Assembly: GCF_000204055.1 (NCBI RefSeq)
Contig: NW_006768777.1
Span: 758,036 to 822,035, forward strand
Length of the DNA: 64,000 nucleotides
Reading direction: 5' to 3'
From: Melampsora larici-populina 98AG31
Taxonomy: Eukaryota; Basidiomycota; Pucciniomycetes; Pucciniales; Melampsoraceae
In this document: piece by piece, positions 25,301 through 36,540 of the stretch
Position numbering within the stretch: the stretch's first letter is position 1
Layout of the letters: each line of letters opens with the position of its first letter
The notes under the pieces: model-generated
Told to the model about the DNA's origin: nothing
The model's database searches: none
Seen by the model: the letters and a program-made list of their open reading frames with translations, nothing else
Made by a program: the position numbers and the translations under genes

Positions 25301-25664
25301 TATCCAATGTATTTCAAAATCAGCATATAAACTGACTTTACCGCTCTCCATGAAAAGTGTACACCCAGTGTTTCACGTATCTGTGCTACGTAAATACGAA
25401 CCAGACACAATACTCGAACGGAAACAGGACCAGCCAGCACCAGTGGAAATCAACGGCGAAGAAGAATGGGAGATCAACGAAATTTTAGATTGTAGAAAAA
25501 GAAGAAACAAGAAAGAATATCTCATCAGTTGGAAAGGTTACGGATGGGACCATAATTCATGGGAGCCAGAGGTAAATTTAAAAAACAGCAAGGACTCAAT
25601 TCAACAATTCCATTCAAAATTTCCAAACGCAATTCAACAACACCGCAGGACATGGAGAAAGTGA
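22344..25664 (+). CDS. pol: Chromovirus Pol: RT, RNase H, integrase, chromodomain
   Basis: A 1106-aa frame. The reverse transcriptase carries KKDGKLRPCFDYRKLN, TKLDLLNAYGNLRV and the catalytic motif FLDDIMIYT (FLDD, where YXDD is usual). RNase H: FILECDCSDFALGAVLSQ and DKELLAIVASFREWRHYLEG. Integrase: an HHCC-like zinc domain (HSTLLAGHPGRSRTLNL ... CDSCQRVK), first Asp in YDLITGLPESKG, second in VSDHGSIFISQ, and Glu in HPRTDGQSEIANKAVEHYLR. The end is a chromodomain: EEEWEINEILDCRKRRNKKE followed by YLISWKGYGWDHNSWEP. It lacks a fused protease, which lies in another frame upstream. Apart from that frameshift the frame is open over its full length. Confidence 0.92.
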   Translation: MGQARNNDEGAAVRNEASEPPQCEFDTTLHPIPTEPAGQRDSLLNNYDAGISAAGSSWSTSANIAAESKKDTPAKTPKELVPTRYHRFINMFHKSKSQVLPPCRKYNFRVELVPGAQPQASRIIPLSPAENAALDEMINEGLSNGTIRRTTSLWAAPVLFTGKKDGKLRPCFDYRKLNSLTVKNKYPLPLTMDLVDSLLDTEEFTKLDLLNAYGNLRVDEEDEDKLAFICKSGQFVPLTMPFGPTGAPGFFQYFIQDILLGRIGKDVAAFLDDIMIYTKRGENHTAIVTDVLERLSKQQLWLKPEKCEFSRSEVEYLGLIISCNKIKMDPAKVKAVWEWPAPRKVQELERFIGFANFYQRFISDFSATTQPLHELTRKDTPFVWSTKCEEAFNSLKTAFTSAPILKIANPYKAFILECDCSDFALGAVLSQRSDDDGELHPIAYLSRSLMQAERNYEIFDKELLAIVASFREWRHYLEGNPHQLEVIVYTDHRNLESFMTTKQLTRRQARWAETLACFDFQIKFRPGRKSAKPDALSRRPDIKPTNNKKLTFGQLIRPENLTPDTFVELSAVESFFEDKTVHLDDAEHWFEVDVLGTDDGGERPAEPEAPTNDHIIKRIRQFSVEDERIKNIIETINNPISEKVRTIKTHLSVKDGVLYNKGRIKVPNDPTLKADIVKSRHSTLLAGHPGRSRTLNLVQRSFVWPCQKSYVNQFVDGCDSCQRVKSMTQKPFGTLEPLLIPAGPWTDISYDLITGLPESKGCNGILTVVDRMTKMAHFLPCRDSMKADELADLMINSVWKLHGTPKTIVSDHGSIFISQITCKLDKQLGIQLHPSTAYHPRTDGQSEIANKAVEHYLRHSVTYRQDNWQPLLPIAEFAYNNTDHTSTGVSPFMANYGFNPTFNRIPSTAQCIPTVEARLKLISEVQTELRESLTRAQAAMERQFNKAVRTTPRWNVGDEVWLSSRNISTTRPSTKLDHRWLGPFPIIQCISKSAYKLTLPLSMKSVHPVFHVSVLRKYEPDTILERKQDQPAPVEINGEEEWEINEILDCRKRRNKKEYLISWKGYGWDHNSWEPEVNLKNSKDSIQQFHSKFPNAIQQHRRTWRK

Positions 25665-25748
25665 GAGGGGGGCGTTTTTTCCCACGTGGTTTTTTTGCAC
25701 GTCTCCCGTGGACAGAATGCAGAGCCGTCAAGAGGGAGCTTGGGCATT

Positions 25749-25761
25749 AAAGGGGGGACAA
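25749..25761 (+). promoter_or_regulatory. Polypurine tract of the chromovirus
   Basis: AAAGGGGGGACAA directly precedes the 3' LTR at 25762, as expected for the plus-strand primer. Confidence 0.75.
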
Positions 25762-25913
25762 TGTTATAAGCTCTATGTACCACGTGTGACACTTATACGC
25801 ACCACATGTCACAGACAGAGAGAGTGTTCTCTGAATGCGCACGTACCTTGTACTACATATAGAGATACACAGACACCTTCCTGGCCTCCGTCCCATAGCG
25901 TGAGCCTACAACA
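25762..25913 (+). repeat. 3' LTR of the chromovirus (152 bp)
   Basis: It begins TGTTATAAGCTC and ends CCTACAACA. It lacks the block containing AGACTGCAAT that is present in the 5' LTR. Confidence 0.9.
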
Positions 25914-26417
25914 CTTTTGAACCCAAATCAATTATGAATTTGTAAATCTTCAATCATTTTTAATAAAGTTGTACACTTGTTTGAAATTTACGTTTGAACT
26001 TGAGCAACTTGAGCATCTTGATCTTTTTGGATGTGAAAGTGAGGAGGTGGAGGAGGTGTGTGACAGTGAGGTTTATCAAACAAGAAGTCAAAGACCATTC
26101 AGCCATGATGCTGCTGTTCATCATTGTCATTTGAAGACTCCAAAAGGGCATTGATTGGTCTTTTGAAGAACTCACAGCAAGCATTTGATGGATGTTTTTT
26201 GGATGAAAGTTATGAGAAATAAGATATTTCCTTTCAAAATCATACCACTGTGGACCAGGTTGATTTCCAGTGATTTACTGTTGGTGAATCATGTGTTACA
26301 TCATCCCATAGTGGATTTCATGCGTTTACCAACTTTGGTAAAACACGCATGATTAATTTTTGCGCTCAGGAACGCAAAATCTACGATAAATCACCCTCAC
26401 CATAGTGGATGCTCTAA

Positions 26418-27250
26418 GACTGTCAGCTAAACACTGAACTTCAATGACAACTCTTTTTGATGGGTCTAACCTTTAGATGGCAGCACTGCTGTGGTATATA
26501 GCTCAGGAGATCTAAATGTGGAATAAACAAACTCCTTTTGGGCTAGAAACCAAACCTTTAGAATGTTGGCGGGCTGACACTGTCAATCTCCTTCTCTGAA
26601 AACTTGATGTTTCCATTACCATTTCTGGCTCTATAGGTGCAAGGATATGATGAACTTATTCTGTGACATCTGAGTGTACATATCACAGATTGCAGTGTAC
26701 CTTGACGGATGATGCCACATCGTAAATAGCTCCTTTCCCCATCCGACAATCTCAATACTACATCGAGATGACCAGACTTAGACCTCTCTTCCCTTGTCAA
26801 GAACACCCCTGAATCTGGCCTTAACAGAAGATGTTGTTACTTTCTTTCCAGCTGCTCTAAAATGTAATTGAATCTTGATCGCAATTGTGGTGTTCTCTAG
26901 GCCTGTGTATAAACAATATGCCCTTGGAAGCAAGCTATAATTCTCTTCACACAGGTGGAGTACCAACTTGGACGTTGAATTTTTGGTTTTCACCTTCAAC
27001 AGGATCTAAACTGCTGCGGCCTCAACCTATCTCCTGTAAACCGGATAGGAGTTCAGGCAGGTGTGGTGTGAGTTCCCAAAATGTATTGAGTGAAACAGTA
27101 GTTCCTGAGACCGGCTTTTGAGTTTAGTCAATCCAAATCGATCATCAGGATCATCATCCAGAGTTTGGCATGTAGCAGTCATTCAACCTTAACCAACAGT
27201 CACTCTCATCAACTCATTCAACTAACACGCTTTCTCGGTCTTCCATCAGC
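26418..27250. other. Intergenic, MDL1 upstream flank
   Basis: No gene could be established. Minus-strand frames at 26558-26999 look partly protein-like (TTIAIKIQLHFRAAGKKVTT) but need several frame changes. The last 100 bp, rich in CTCATCAACTCATTC-type sequence, is the probable MDL1 5' region. Confidence 0.4.
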
Positions 27251-29847
27251 ATGGGTAGCTGCTGCTTCCATCTTCTCAGAGGAAATCTCAAAGCCACTAG
27301 ATTCACCAGATCTTACAACACGATCGCTCTTCGTATACCACTTCAAAAGACATCCTATATCACTCCCATTCCTCGGACACTCACTTCAAGCCAAATCAAT
27401 TATTCATCTAACCTGTTTACAAATTCGAGATGCGTTCTACAATCGAGACATTTTCGTACTTCTATGACTCATTCAAATGCAAATCAGAATCAGCTTTCCG
27501 AGCCGTCATCATCTTCTGAACAATCAGTAGATAAGACGACGACCAAGCCCTCAAAATCATCTTCAAAAATCTCATTAACAGAACTTAAACGACTGGTTTA
27601 TTTGGCAGAACCTGAAAAAAAGATTCTTGCAGTAGCTGGAGGCTTGTTATTGGTATCATCAAGTGTGACACTCTCAGTACCTTTTCTTTGGGGAAAAGTG
27701 ATCGACGTATTCACATCTCCGGAATTATCACAAGCCTTACCTCTTTCTCTACCTGGTGTTGCGGGACTTTTAACTGGCTTTTTTCTGATCGGGGCTGGAG
27801 CTAATACTCTACGAGTGATAATCATGAGGATTGCTGGCCAACGTGTGGTCCAAAGAATCAGGAAATCGGCTTTTAACGCTATCATCAAGTCTGATATCAC
27901 TTGGCATGATCTACGCGGTGCAGGCTTATCAAATGGAAGAGGTGGTACGGGCGATTTGATCTCACGATTGGGTAGTGATTCATATATAGTTGGTGATTCG
28001 ATCACCCGAGATCTAGCCGATGGAACAAGGGCGTTAATTACATCAGTTGCCGGAGTTTCAATGATGTTTTACATCTCAACTAAACTAACTCTGGTCATGT
28101 TAACAGTTGTTCCCCCGACTGCGATCGGTGCAGTCTTCTTTGGAAGATACTTGAAAAAGCTTAGCAAATTGACTCAAGAAGGACTTGGTGAAATGACTAA
28201 CTTTGCCGAGGAACGACTCACTCAAGTCAAGACTGTTCATAGTTTTAATTCAGTATCAATCGAACAAAAGACCTTTTCAAATAAAGTTGATGAAATCTTT
28301 GAACTTGCTCGTAAAGAGGCATTCGCATCTGGGTTGTTTTTCGGAGGCAGGCGCGACCGACTTCTACACTACATTGATTTTGATTCCAGTTTGTCATGAA
28401 TCGCTGACTCGTACCTATTCTATTTTTTTTGCTTTTACCTTTGGAATGCAGTGGTTTCACCGGTAACCTGACCGTGATCGCACTCTTGACATACGGTGGT
28501 ACACTTGTAGGCCGTGGCGAGATTTCAGTGGGAGACTTGTGAGTTTCTTATTTAATCAGGGTCAGTAATCAGCATCATTGACTTTGAAATTCTCGAACGG
28601 GCACACAATGTCATTGTAAAATCGCTCAGATCATCCTTGATGCTCTACACAGCATACGTGGGAAGCTCTTTGGTAGGACTAAGTAGCTGGTTTGCAACCA
28701 TCATGAAAGCTCTTGGCGCTAGCTCACGTGTCTTCGAACTCTTGGATGCTCGACCAGTAAGCCTTTCTTCTTACCCATGATTGAGTTTGGGGCTCGGGTA
28801 GGACGTCATCTAAATGAGTTGCAAACTTGGTAGTCATCGGTCGTTCTTGGTGAAGGTCGAGTTCTTAGTACCACTGCACCGCTCAAGGAAATCACATTCA
28901 AAGGAGTCCATTTCAATTACCCTGCTCGACCGACTGCTGAGATCCTCAAAGGTTTAGAATTGAAAATTCAACCCGGGACATCTTTAGCTATCGCTGGGTC
29001 ATCAGGTAGTGGAAAAAGTACAATCGCGCAACTGTGAGAATCTCTGACTATTCAAACTAGAATCATCCTAAGTGTTTCGACCACACTGACACAAATGCTT
29101 GATTATTACATTTCTGCCAGTCTCTTACGTTTCTACGACCCTAAGTCGGGCGAAATCATGTATGGAGAAGATAACATCAAGTCTTTCACACCCGAATCGT
29201 GGCGATCAAACTTTGGTTTAGTTCCACAGGAACCGGCTCTATTAAGTGGAACGATTGCCAGTAATATCACTTACGGAATCTCTAGTCCTGTATCACATTC
29301 TACTCTCGAGAAGTGTGCACTTCTGGCCAACGCCTTAGACTTCATCAATGCCTTACCTAAAAAGTTTGATACCGAGATTGGCCCTAAAGGGATGCAATTG
29401 AGTGGTGGTCAACGACAAAGATTGGCTATTGCTCGAGCCTTGATTCGTCAACCCAAGTTTTTGATCTTAGATGAAGCCACTAGTGCACTGGATACTGCTT
29501 CTGAGAATGAAGTGAACCTAGCCATTCAAAGTGTTATGAACGAAAGAAGCTTGACGTCTGTGATTATTGCTCATCGACTCAGCACCTTGAAGACGGCGGA
29601 TAGGATAATCTTGTGAGTATAAACAGTTTACATCATCGGTTTCTTGACGATGTCTTTTGTAATCTGATCATTTCTCATTTTTTTCGTTTCGTGATACTTT
29701 TGAAGTGTTGATGATGGAAAAATCTTAGAATCTGGTACTTATGCTGAACTTTCCAAGGAAGGTACCGGGTTCAATGCGATGGTCAAATCACAACTCTTAG
29801 GAATCGGTCTTAGCGAGTTTCCTTCAACTCTTGTCAAAACTAAATAG
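27251..29847 (+). CDS. MDL1: Mitochondrial half-size ABC transporter, MDL1/ABCB10 type
   Basis: Inner-membrane half-transporter that works as a homodimer; yeast Mdl1 is linked to export of peptides from the matrix. Exons: 27251-28350, 28452-28538, 28630-28756, 28834-29033, 29121-29612 and 29706-29847; together 2148 nt (715 aa, near family length). The N-terminus is Arg/Ser/Thr-rich without acidic residues, a mitochondrial presequence type. Six membrane helices lie between about residue 115 and 430 (for example ILAVAGGLLLVSSSVTLSV and GVAGLLTGFFLIGAGANTL). The ATPase domain has GSSGSGKST (about 29000), the Q-loop in LVPQEPALLSGTI, signature LSGGQRQRLAIARALI, Walker B FLILDEATSALD and switch His in IIAHRLST. 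Intron 1 lacks a GT donor; GC at 28351 keeps frame. Confidence 0.93.
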
Positions 29848-32489
29848 TCTATATCATGTAGACATATTTAAACTGTTGTGTATTGAATAAAAAAAACAAG
29901 CATCTTGGGGTGTAATCCAATAGACTGAGATGTCAAATTAGTTGTGTTCTTTTGGCATATTGAAGTGTGGAGATCTGAGGTATTAACTACGCATCTTGAA
30001 GATTCCCTCCTTGCTGGATTGTGAAGCTTCGATCCAAATGAGTTTGTTTGCTTGGAGTTGCATTCTCTTGTTTGAGGTTGTGGAAAAAGAAAAAAAGTAC
30101 TCATTTGTGTATTGTAAGTTTACGTATGTATCGGGGTGAAATAGCGTTGATTAATGATCCGCTGGATATGGTGCCTCTGATGAAACACTGGATAATTTTT
30201 TGACTTATTGTCTCCATTTTCATCTAATATAAAAAGAACCAGATTTCTAAACATTACACAACCAAAAAAAAACAAGACCACATTGATGTCAAACACACCC
30301 AAGATTATTTCAAAAGATCAACAAAAAACAAAGCCTAGGATCAAAATAAATAGAGATAAAATGAAAAAAGTGACAAAAAAGAAAGAAAAGGATTTCAAAA
30401 GAACTATAAATAAAATCACCAATAACAGCAAAAAAACAAACCATGATGAAAGAAAAACCCTAAGTAGAAAACAAGGTGGGAGACACATGTCACTCAGCCA
30501 ACAATCAATTCCATACAATTGATCAATACCCCCATCTTGATTCTGGAGCCTTTCATCATCAATTTACATCAAGGCGCGCTTGTGGGCCACTGGAATTTAA
30601 GATTGTACTAGGGTCCTGGCAGCTGGTGCTGCCCTCACAATCTTTTGGTATTGGACCAGTAGGTCCATTCTCTCTCTGCAGGCATCACTTTTGCTTGTTC
30701 AAAAATCACGCAAATAGACCAAAAGCAAGAAAAGTGGCAGGATAAGAGAAATTTCCCATATATGTGGAAGTCTTTCATTACAAAATTGTTCTTGATTAAC
30801 TCTCATTTATCCTATCACGTAGATTTGAAACCAGTTTCTAGTGCTAAAGTTGTATGCAAGAAATGTGAGGTAGTGAGAGCAGACTATCTGGTGGTTAGAA
30901 TTGTAGGTAGAAAGAAAGGGCTGAATATTAAACACAAGATGGCCATATGTATTTAAACCAAGACCGCTTGAATTGAACAACAACTGCCTTTGATGAGCAG
31001 TGATTTACACAATTGTGCAAACAATGCAAACCAACAATCATAATTTGATTGGAGTAAAAGCAGACCAAAAGTATAAAAAGAAGCACTGGAAAGCACATTT
31101 TTTACCATGACCATGTTATTGCCTATTTCGTCTTATCCCTTTATTCTACTTGTATGTGATTTTCATTACTTTCTATTTCTTTTGTTTGCTTTAGATTGCT
31201 TTCATGATTGGACTAATCCTATCCAGATCTGTCCCAATCTTACACATAGACTCATTTGCGGGATACAAAGTAGAATCCGGGCACGTGCCTGGCTTTGTGC
31301 CCGGAATTATTTTGGCAGTAAAATTTGATTTTCTGGGCAAAAGTTCGGGCCCAGAATTTGAATTTACTGCCAAAAAAAATCTGGGCACAAAGCATCCTGT
31401 AATTGTAATCCAAATCCAGCAGTAGTGGATTTGGTCTTTCTTACTCTATCATCAGTTGTACTACAACAATATCCCTGTTGTCTTTTGTTGTACCACATAT
31501 TGCCATATTTGTACGTTGTAGAGAGATGGAGGACCATATAACAACCTCCTCTCTCCCCCTTGGAATGAATCCACAAGTCACTTCTCCTACACACTTACTG
31601 TACCAGGATTTTAATAGGAATCACAACCACAGGAATAAAAGCATTGGCACCTATTGTAGTCCAGATTTGAGTTTTATGATAAAGAGTATGAACCTATCCA
31701 CCTGATTGTTTCCACTTGATGTCCTTTGTAATAAAAAAAGTGATCAGTCGTTTGCACTTTTTCACTTTTTTTCACAATGCCACTCTCAAGACATTCTTCC
31801 AAAATCTCAGCAATCCAAAACACCCTTCAGGTTCTAACAAAGTCCAATAGACAGATTTGACTGCCTAGCAAGACCAGGATTTGTTGTCTACCTGAGGACT
31901 CCAGATCTTCTATAAGTATTTTTGAATCTCCTAATTCAACTGTTACTGAGCCTCTTGCTCAATGCACCACTTCACCTGCCCTGACTCTGGCCAACAAGAA
32001 TTAACAAGGTGCAGTAACGATGCTTGAATGGAAAGGTTAGTTGAATATTTACAATTTATGCAATATCAGCAGTTGCCCTACTATTTATTCTCTTTGTTAT
32101 TTTGTTTTTTATTAGTCTTGATCTTCTACTATTAACCATGCTAGATCTCTGTTGTTAACCTCATCAAGTGGTTCAGCTAAGAGAACTTGTATGGATCACC
32201 TATGGATATAGGTTTATCTTCCATTACCTTGAAGTTGAAGTTTACTGATATTGAGTGTTTGTATTAGCCCTTTGAGATGCCTGACAAAGTAGAATTATAC
32301 CAAGAATCCAATATTGAGATCATCGGGTGTACCAAAATTGGCTATAACAAGGCTCAGGGAGTTGGTGTGAAGAAGCTCCTTGAGTATTTTCTTCCGCCTG
32401 ACATAAGTTGTTTTATTCACTGTAAACCTCATTCTAAGTGGCAAGGGGATAATTATTAGGAGTACCGTTGGTCATAAAATGATCCATTA
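29848..32489. other. Gene-free repeat-rich stretch
   Basis: No gene is supported over 2.6 kb. It holds an A-rich low-complexity block (30230-30470), an imperfect hairpin (31310-31375) and AT-rich unique sequence. Short frames such as 32277-32459 have no motif. It ends at the TTA that precedes the nested transposon block. Confidence 0.5.
31310..31375. repeat. Imperfect hairpin of about 28-bp arms
   Basis: TTTTGGCAGTAAAATTTGAT at 31310 is answered by the inverted AATTTGAATTTACTGCCAAA at about 31355, with GGGC/GCCC at the loop ends. GC-rich GGGCAC/GTGCCC words lie just upstream. It may be the core of a small MITE; no termini were defined. Confidence 0.4.
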
Positions 32490-32816
32490 TAGCATCCACA
32501 GCCATGCCATAACTTGTAATGTATGGAGGGTCACACAGATTGTTTAGGGCAGTATGTGAGGTACGAATTTGAACAATGTACAGCCGTGGTTCCCTACCAG
32601 CCCCTTCGGTAACACAAAAGTTACATGTGCGACCAAATGCGCACCACCAAAAATGTGCAGTGATATTCAGTCCACATGTGACCCAATTTCGTCATTCGGT
32701 AAACCCAAGTGCGACAAAAGGCGCACACGGATTTTTGCATATATATGCACAAATCGTGCATATTCTTCAAAACAAAAAAAAAGTCGTTTTTCTTTTCGAC
32801 ACATGCAACTAGGCCC

Positions 32817-32952
32817 TCGCCCCGGTCGATCCCCGTCCCCTAATTAGGGGACGAGGAATGATCCCCGAATTAGGGGACGGGCAATGATCCCCTTCCCCTA
32901 ATTAGGTTAGGGGAACAATCCCCGTCCCCGAATTTGGCGACGGGGAATGACA
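32817..32952. repeat. Left subterminal repeats of the hAT element
   Basis: About five copies of a 25-30 bp unit around GATCCCCGTCCCCTAATTAG, alternating with its inverse. They are answered by similar units at 36430-36540. Such arrays are typical transposase-binding sites in hAT ends. Confidence 0.7.
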
Positions 32953-33646
32953 TCGGTATTTTCGGGGAATATCGCCCTTTCGCAAATACAAAAACGAACG
33001 ATTAGACCGTTCACGGTAGACCACAAAGGAATCAAGGACCTTCAACAACGATACTTAACAAAATCTCAAGGTTATTCCAATCAATGTCGAGTCGATGGGA
33101 TCAATGGAAGTTTGAAAGTAAGGTTCAATTGTGATCAGGTCTTTCATGAAGAATCCTACAAACATCTGAGCTAATCATTTTATCATCGGTTCTTTATCAT
33201 TGCTTCTATTTCAAGTTTTAGATTCCTTTAAACGGATCTTGATTCTTCATGTCATTCAGATGTTTGGAAATTATAATTTATAACGTACAAAAAGAGTAAT
33301 TTGAAAGAGAAGTGATACTTAAAAGTTGAAACTTTTCAATTTGTTTAATTTTTGTTGTCTTTCAATGCAATGAGTGCCAATGACACCATCAAATCAGTTT
33401 GTTCAAAGTGGTTCAACTCATCCAAACAAACTAAGACTGTTGAAATAAATACACACTAAATCAATTGAAAGAATAAAGACCAAGATGTATTTTAATCAGG
33501 AATCGAGAGGATTTTTGAGAACGCTTGTCCGTCTCGAGTCTCAAGAGTCAACTCTCATCTTAAGAAGATAGAACTATTGACCCATTTTATTTTCAGTTTT
33601 AACTTTCAAGTGTGATTCCATCTTTTTCATCATCAACCTTTTCAAG

Positions 33647-35902
33647 ATGGAAGATGTTAGTATTACTACAGATTCCTCATCCATTGGAAACTCTCAACTA
33701 GCAGTTACCTCAGGCAAACGTAGTTGGGTTTGGACCTACTTTCAAGAACTACCTCAAGAAGGAAAAGTTGAATGCAATGTTGTCCTTGATGATGACTCTG
33801 CATGTGGCAAAACTTTGAAGAAGGATTCCACAGGCAGTACAAAGAGCATGTCCGATCACTTGTGTTTAGTACACAAGATAGGTGATCCGGTTAAACGAGC
33901 CAAACGACAAGCGATGATTGAAAATAGGACTAACAAGACCGATGATAATGTGTGTTGTTTTCCTTAATGTGTACTCAATTTTGAACTGATATGTTATTCT
34001 ACAGAAACCATTGACGAGCCACAATCTCAAGACTGCAATGACCTATTTTCTATGTGATTGTGATCTTTCTTTTGAAATGATGGAGAAGAAGTCTTTTGTA
34101 GATCTTCTCAAAATCTGCAATCCTCAGACTGAGGCCCTTATAGTGAAAAAGGATGCAATTTCTCGACATTTACGCGAAGTTTTTTTATTTCATCAAGAGT
34201 TCTTACAAGAACAAGTATTGGCAAATGCAACTGGTGTTGCATATACTCTGGATGCTTGGACATCTCCAAACATGACCGCTTTCATGGCCATAACAGCTCA
34301 TACAATCAATGAAAACTTTGAGAAGGTAGATGTAATACTTCGGATCCCTCATATTGAAGGTGATAATTTCTCTATAGATTTTCGAACTTTGAATAATCAC
34401 TTGCTGATGTTCCTGTTTTGTAGGATCACACACAGGACAGTCCTTTGCCGATTTATTTTGCGAGACCCTCAAAACCTACAAAGGTTCAAATAACATTGTT
34501 GCCATTACAGCTGACAATGCGTCTTCAAATAGGAGTATGGCCCGAGCAATTCAGCATCAAACTGGAGGGTTGTTTGATGCAGGAAAAGATCTCCTAGGAT
34601 GTGTTGCACACGTCTTGAATCTTGCAGCACAGGATGGCCTCAAATTATTCGGAACACTTGATGAAAATGAAGACAACCTTGATTCGAATCAACCGGGTCC
34701 CATGGATATAGGAAATCTAGTCACTGAACCGGACGGAGCCCAAATAGATCTTGCTTCAGTTTATAAACGTGTACATGGTCTAGCTCTTTACACTCGTGCA
34801 ACTCCTCAACGTCGTGAAGGTTTCAAGAAGTTCATCAGCTTATTTCCCACCAACAATCAACCCAAAGATCCTCAAATGCAATGTCTGATTCTTGATGTTA
34901 GAACTCGATGGAACTCTACATTTGCTATGTTTGAGCGAGCTTTACTCTTAAAGTAGGTGAATTTGCTTGATTATACATAGCACAACTAAAACTCATCTTG
35001 TGCTGCTTATGATTAGGAACGCATGCAATCATTTCTGTGACACTCCTGAAGGAGAGAAATTTAAGCTTACTTCCGAAGAATGGAAATCAGTAGAGAACAT
35101 GATGAAATTTCTCAAACCTTTGAGTGAGGCAACTGATAAGCTATGTGCTACTCGATATCCAACAGTCAACACAATAATACCCATGTATGTAGCGGTCATC
35201 AATAGACTTCAAGCGGTAAGTCATCATATCTCAGAGGCTTCTTATTGCCGACTCAATCATCTAACCAACTGTATCTTTCAGGTTCGTAGCACCTACGACC
35301 TGACATCACTGATTCCAGCCGCGAACGATATGATCAATAAGTTGGAGACCTACCTATCCAAAGTTCTCACCCGGCGAGCACCAATCTGTGCAACAATCCT
35401 GGATCCACGCTTTAAGCTCAACTTTTTCCAAACTCATTCCGATTCGATGTCTGGATACAATTTAACAACTGAGCAGCTCAGGTCTCATTTTGTTACTGAG
35501 GCTGAGAAGTTCAGCCCGCCGGAAGAACTGCTGAGCTCGGGTCCCCCACAACCATCAACATTTACTTCTTTGCTTGATGAGGACTTGTTTGGATCATTGA
35601 CTTACGATAATCCTTCAATTCAGAATGAGATTGCTCGCTACCTCTCGGAACCCCTCGAGAAACAAGGCAGAGATGTGTTAGAGTATTGGAGAGGGAGTCA
35701 AACCACTTATCCTTGCCTCGCACGCATGGCTAGAACTTTCCTGGCGATTCCTGCAACTAGTACTCCCTCCGAACGAGTCTTCTCTCAAGGTAGAGGAATC
35801 CTTCGCTATCAGCGCTCATCATTAAAACCCGAAAATTTAGAAATGCTCCTTTGTGTAAAAGAATGGTATCGGGCATTTGGTGCATTATACATACAATGCT
35901 GA
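33647..35902 (+). CDS. hAT-family transposase with BED zinc finger
   Basis: Cut-and-paste transposase of the surrounding hAT element. Exons 33647-33949, 34005-34359, 34424-34952, 35017-35215 and 35282-35902 (all GT-AG) sum to 2007 nt, 668 aa. Residues about 25-85 form a BED-type finger: SWVWTYFQELPQEGKVECNV ... CGKTLKK ... HLCLVH (C-C-H-H). The RNase H-like core shows the first Asp in AYTLDAWTSPNMTAF, and IVAITADNASSNRS (second Asp) followed by LGCVAHVLNLAAQDGL, the conserved C-H motif. The insertion domain contains LDVRTRWNSTFAMFERALLL. The C-terminal dimerisation region is intact: YWRGSQTTYPCLARMARTFL, ATSTPSERVFSQGR and LKPENLEMLLCVKEW. No premature stop was found after splicing. Confidence 0.93.
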
Positions 35903-36109
35903 TGCTATAGTCTGATTTCACCTCGATATGTTGATTGTTCAATGTTCACTTCACAAGTAACACATTCTTGTAATCTCATTAAACCTACAGTCTTCTCAAA
36001 ATCATTTCACCTGTTTTCTTACTTTACAAAATGATTGAGTACAACAATTGATAATGAAGGAGTGATGAAGGAGATGGTTCTACTTTGATTCGGATAGGTT
36101 CTTGATGAT

Positions 36110-36205
36110 GAAGTTCCTCAGTTTCAATTTCAGTTTCATTTTCAGCTTCAATTTCAATTTCAATATCAGTTTCAATTTCAGTTTCAATTTCTTCTTGAGA
36201 TTCAT
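36110..36205. repeat. TTCAGTTTCAATTTC low-complexity tract
   Basis: Repeated 6-12 bp units of TTTCAATTTCAG lie inside the 3' part of the hAT element. They produce a Lys/Leu-rich chance frame on the minus strand that should not be called a gene. Confidence 0.7.
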
Positions 36206-36429
36206 CTTGAGAATGTTTATGTTCTTCTTCTTGTGCTGGTTAATTTTGATTTGGAAATGAGGTTGAAGTAATTTGATCAGTTCTAGTTTTGATAGTTGTA
36301 CTTCGAGATCTTCTTCTAAACTTTGATCGATGTGATTTGAATTCGACATTACTTCCTGAGCTCGTCATCCTTTGGGAGTCGTTCGAAGACTCTTCGGCCT
36401 ACGATTTCTCAAGATTGATTCGCAGAATC

Positions 36430-36540
36430 CCCGGCATTCCCCGTCCCCGTCCCCGAATTTCCCCGAATTCGAGGAACAGAAACGATCCCCGAATTCGGGG
36501 ACGGGGATAGGGGATCTCCGAATGAATCGGGGACGGGGCG
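36430..36540. repeat. Right subterminal repeats of the hAT element
   Basis: Several CCCCGTCCCCGAATT/CGGGGACGGGG units lie inward of the right terminus, matching the left subterminal array. Confidence 0.65.

Larger units (their letters stand above)
18819..25913 (+). mobile_element. Ty3/gypsy chromovirus, full-length with both LTRs
   Basis: LTRs lie at 18819-18989 and 25762-25913, beginning TGTTATAAGCTC and ending CCTACAACA. The 5-bp duplication CTTTT flanks the element exactly (18814-18818 and 25914-25918). Order: LTR, PBS-like site, gag, protease, reverse transcriptase, RNase H, integrase with chromodomain, polypurine tract, LTR. This copy is damaged: gag is split by an insertion and a TGA, and protease and RT are in different frames. 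The C-terminal chromodomain places it in the chromoviruses, which target heterochromatin. Confidence 0.92.
18538..26414. mobile_element. PIF/Harbinger-type MITE split by a retrotransposon
   Basis: The left end GAGCACCCACTATGG (18538) and right end CCATAGTGGATGCTC (ending 26414) are inverted and flanked by TAA (18535-18537 and 26415-26417). Between them lies the 7.1-kb chromovirus at 18819-25913. Without it the element is about 780 bp, AT-rich and non-coding, so it is a non-autonomous element that later received a retrotransposon. Confidence 0.75.

Noticed and set aside
26558..26999. Two overlapping minus-strand frames with protein-like composition
   Set aside because: They need frame changes and unsupported splice sites, and show no domain; insufficient to call a gene.
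27165..27467. 100-aa frame overlapping the start of the MDL1-type gene
   Set aside because: Different frame from the conserved transporter; the frame from 27251 gives a presequence and continues into it.
30208..30522. 104-aa Lys-rich frame
   Set aside because: Translation of A-rich low-complexity DNA; similar A-rich blocks occur at 45000 and 60950.
36080..36349. 89-aa Lys/Leu-rich frame on the minus strand
   Set aside because: Produced by a TTTCAATTTCAG low-complexity tract inside the hAT element.
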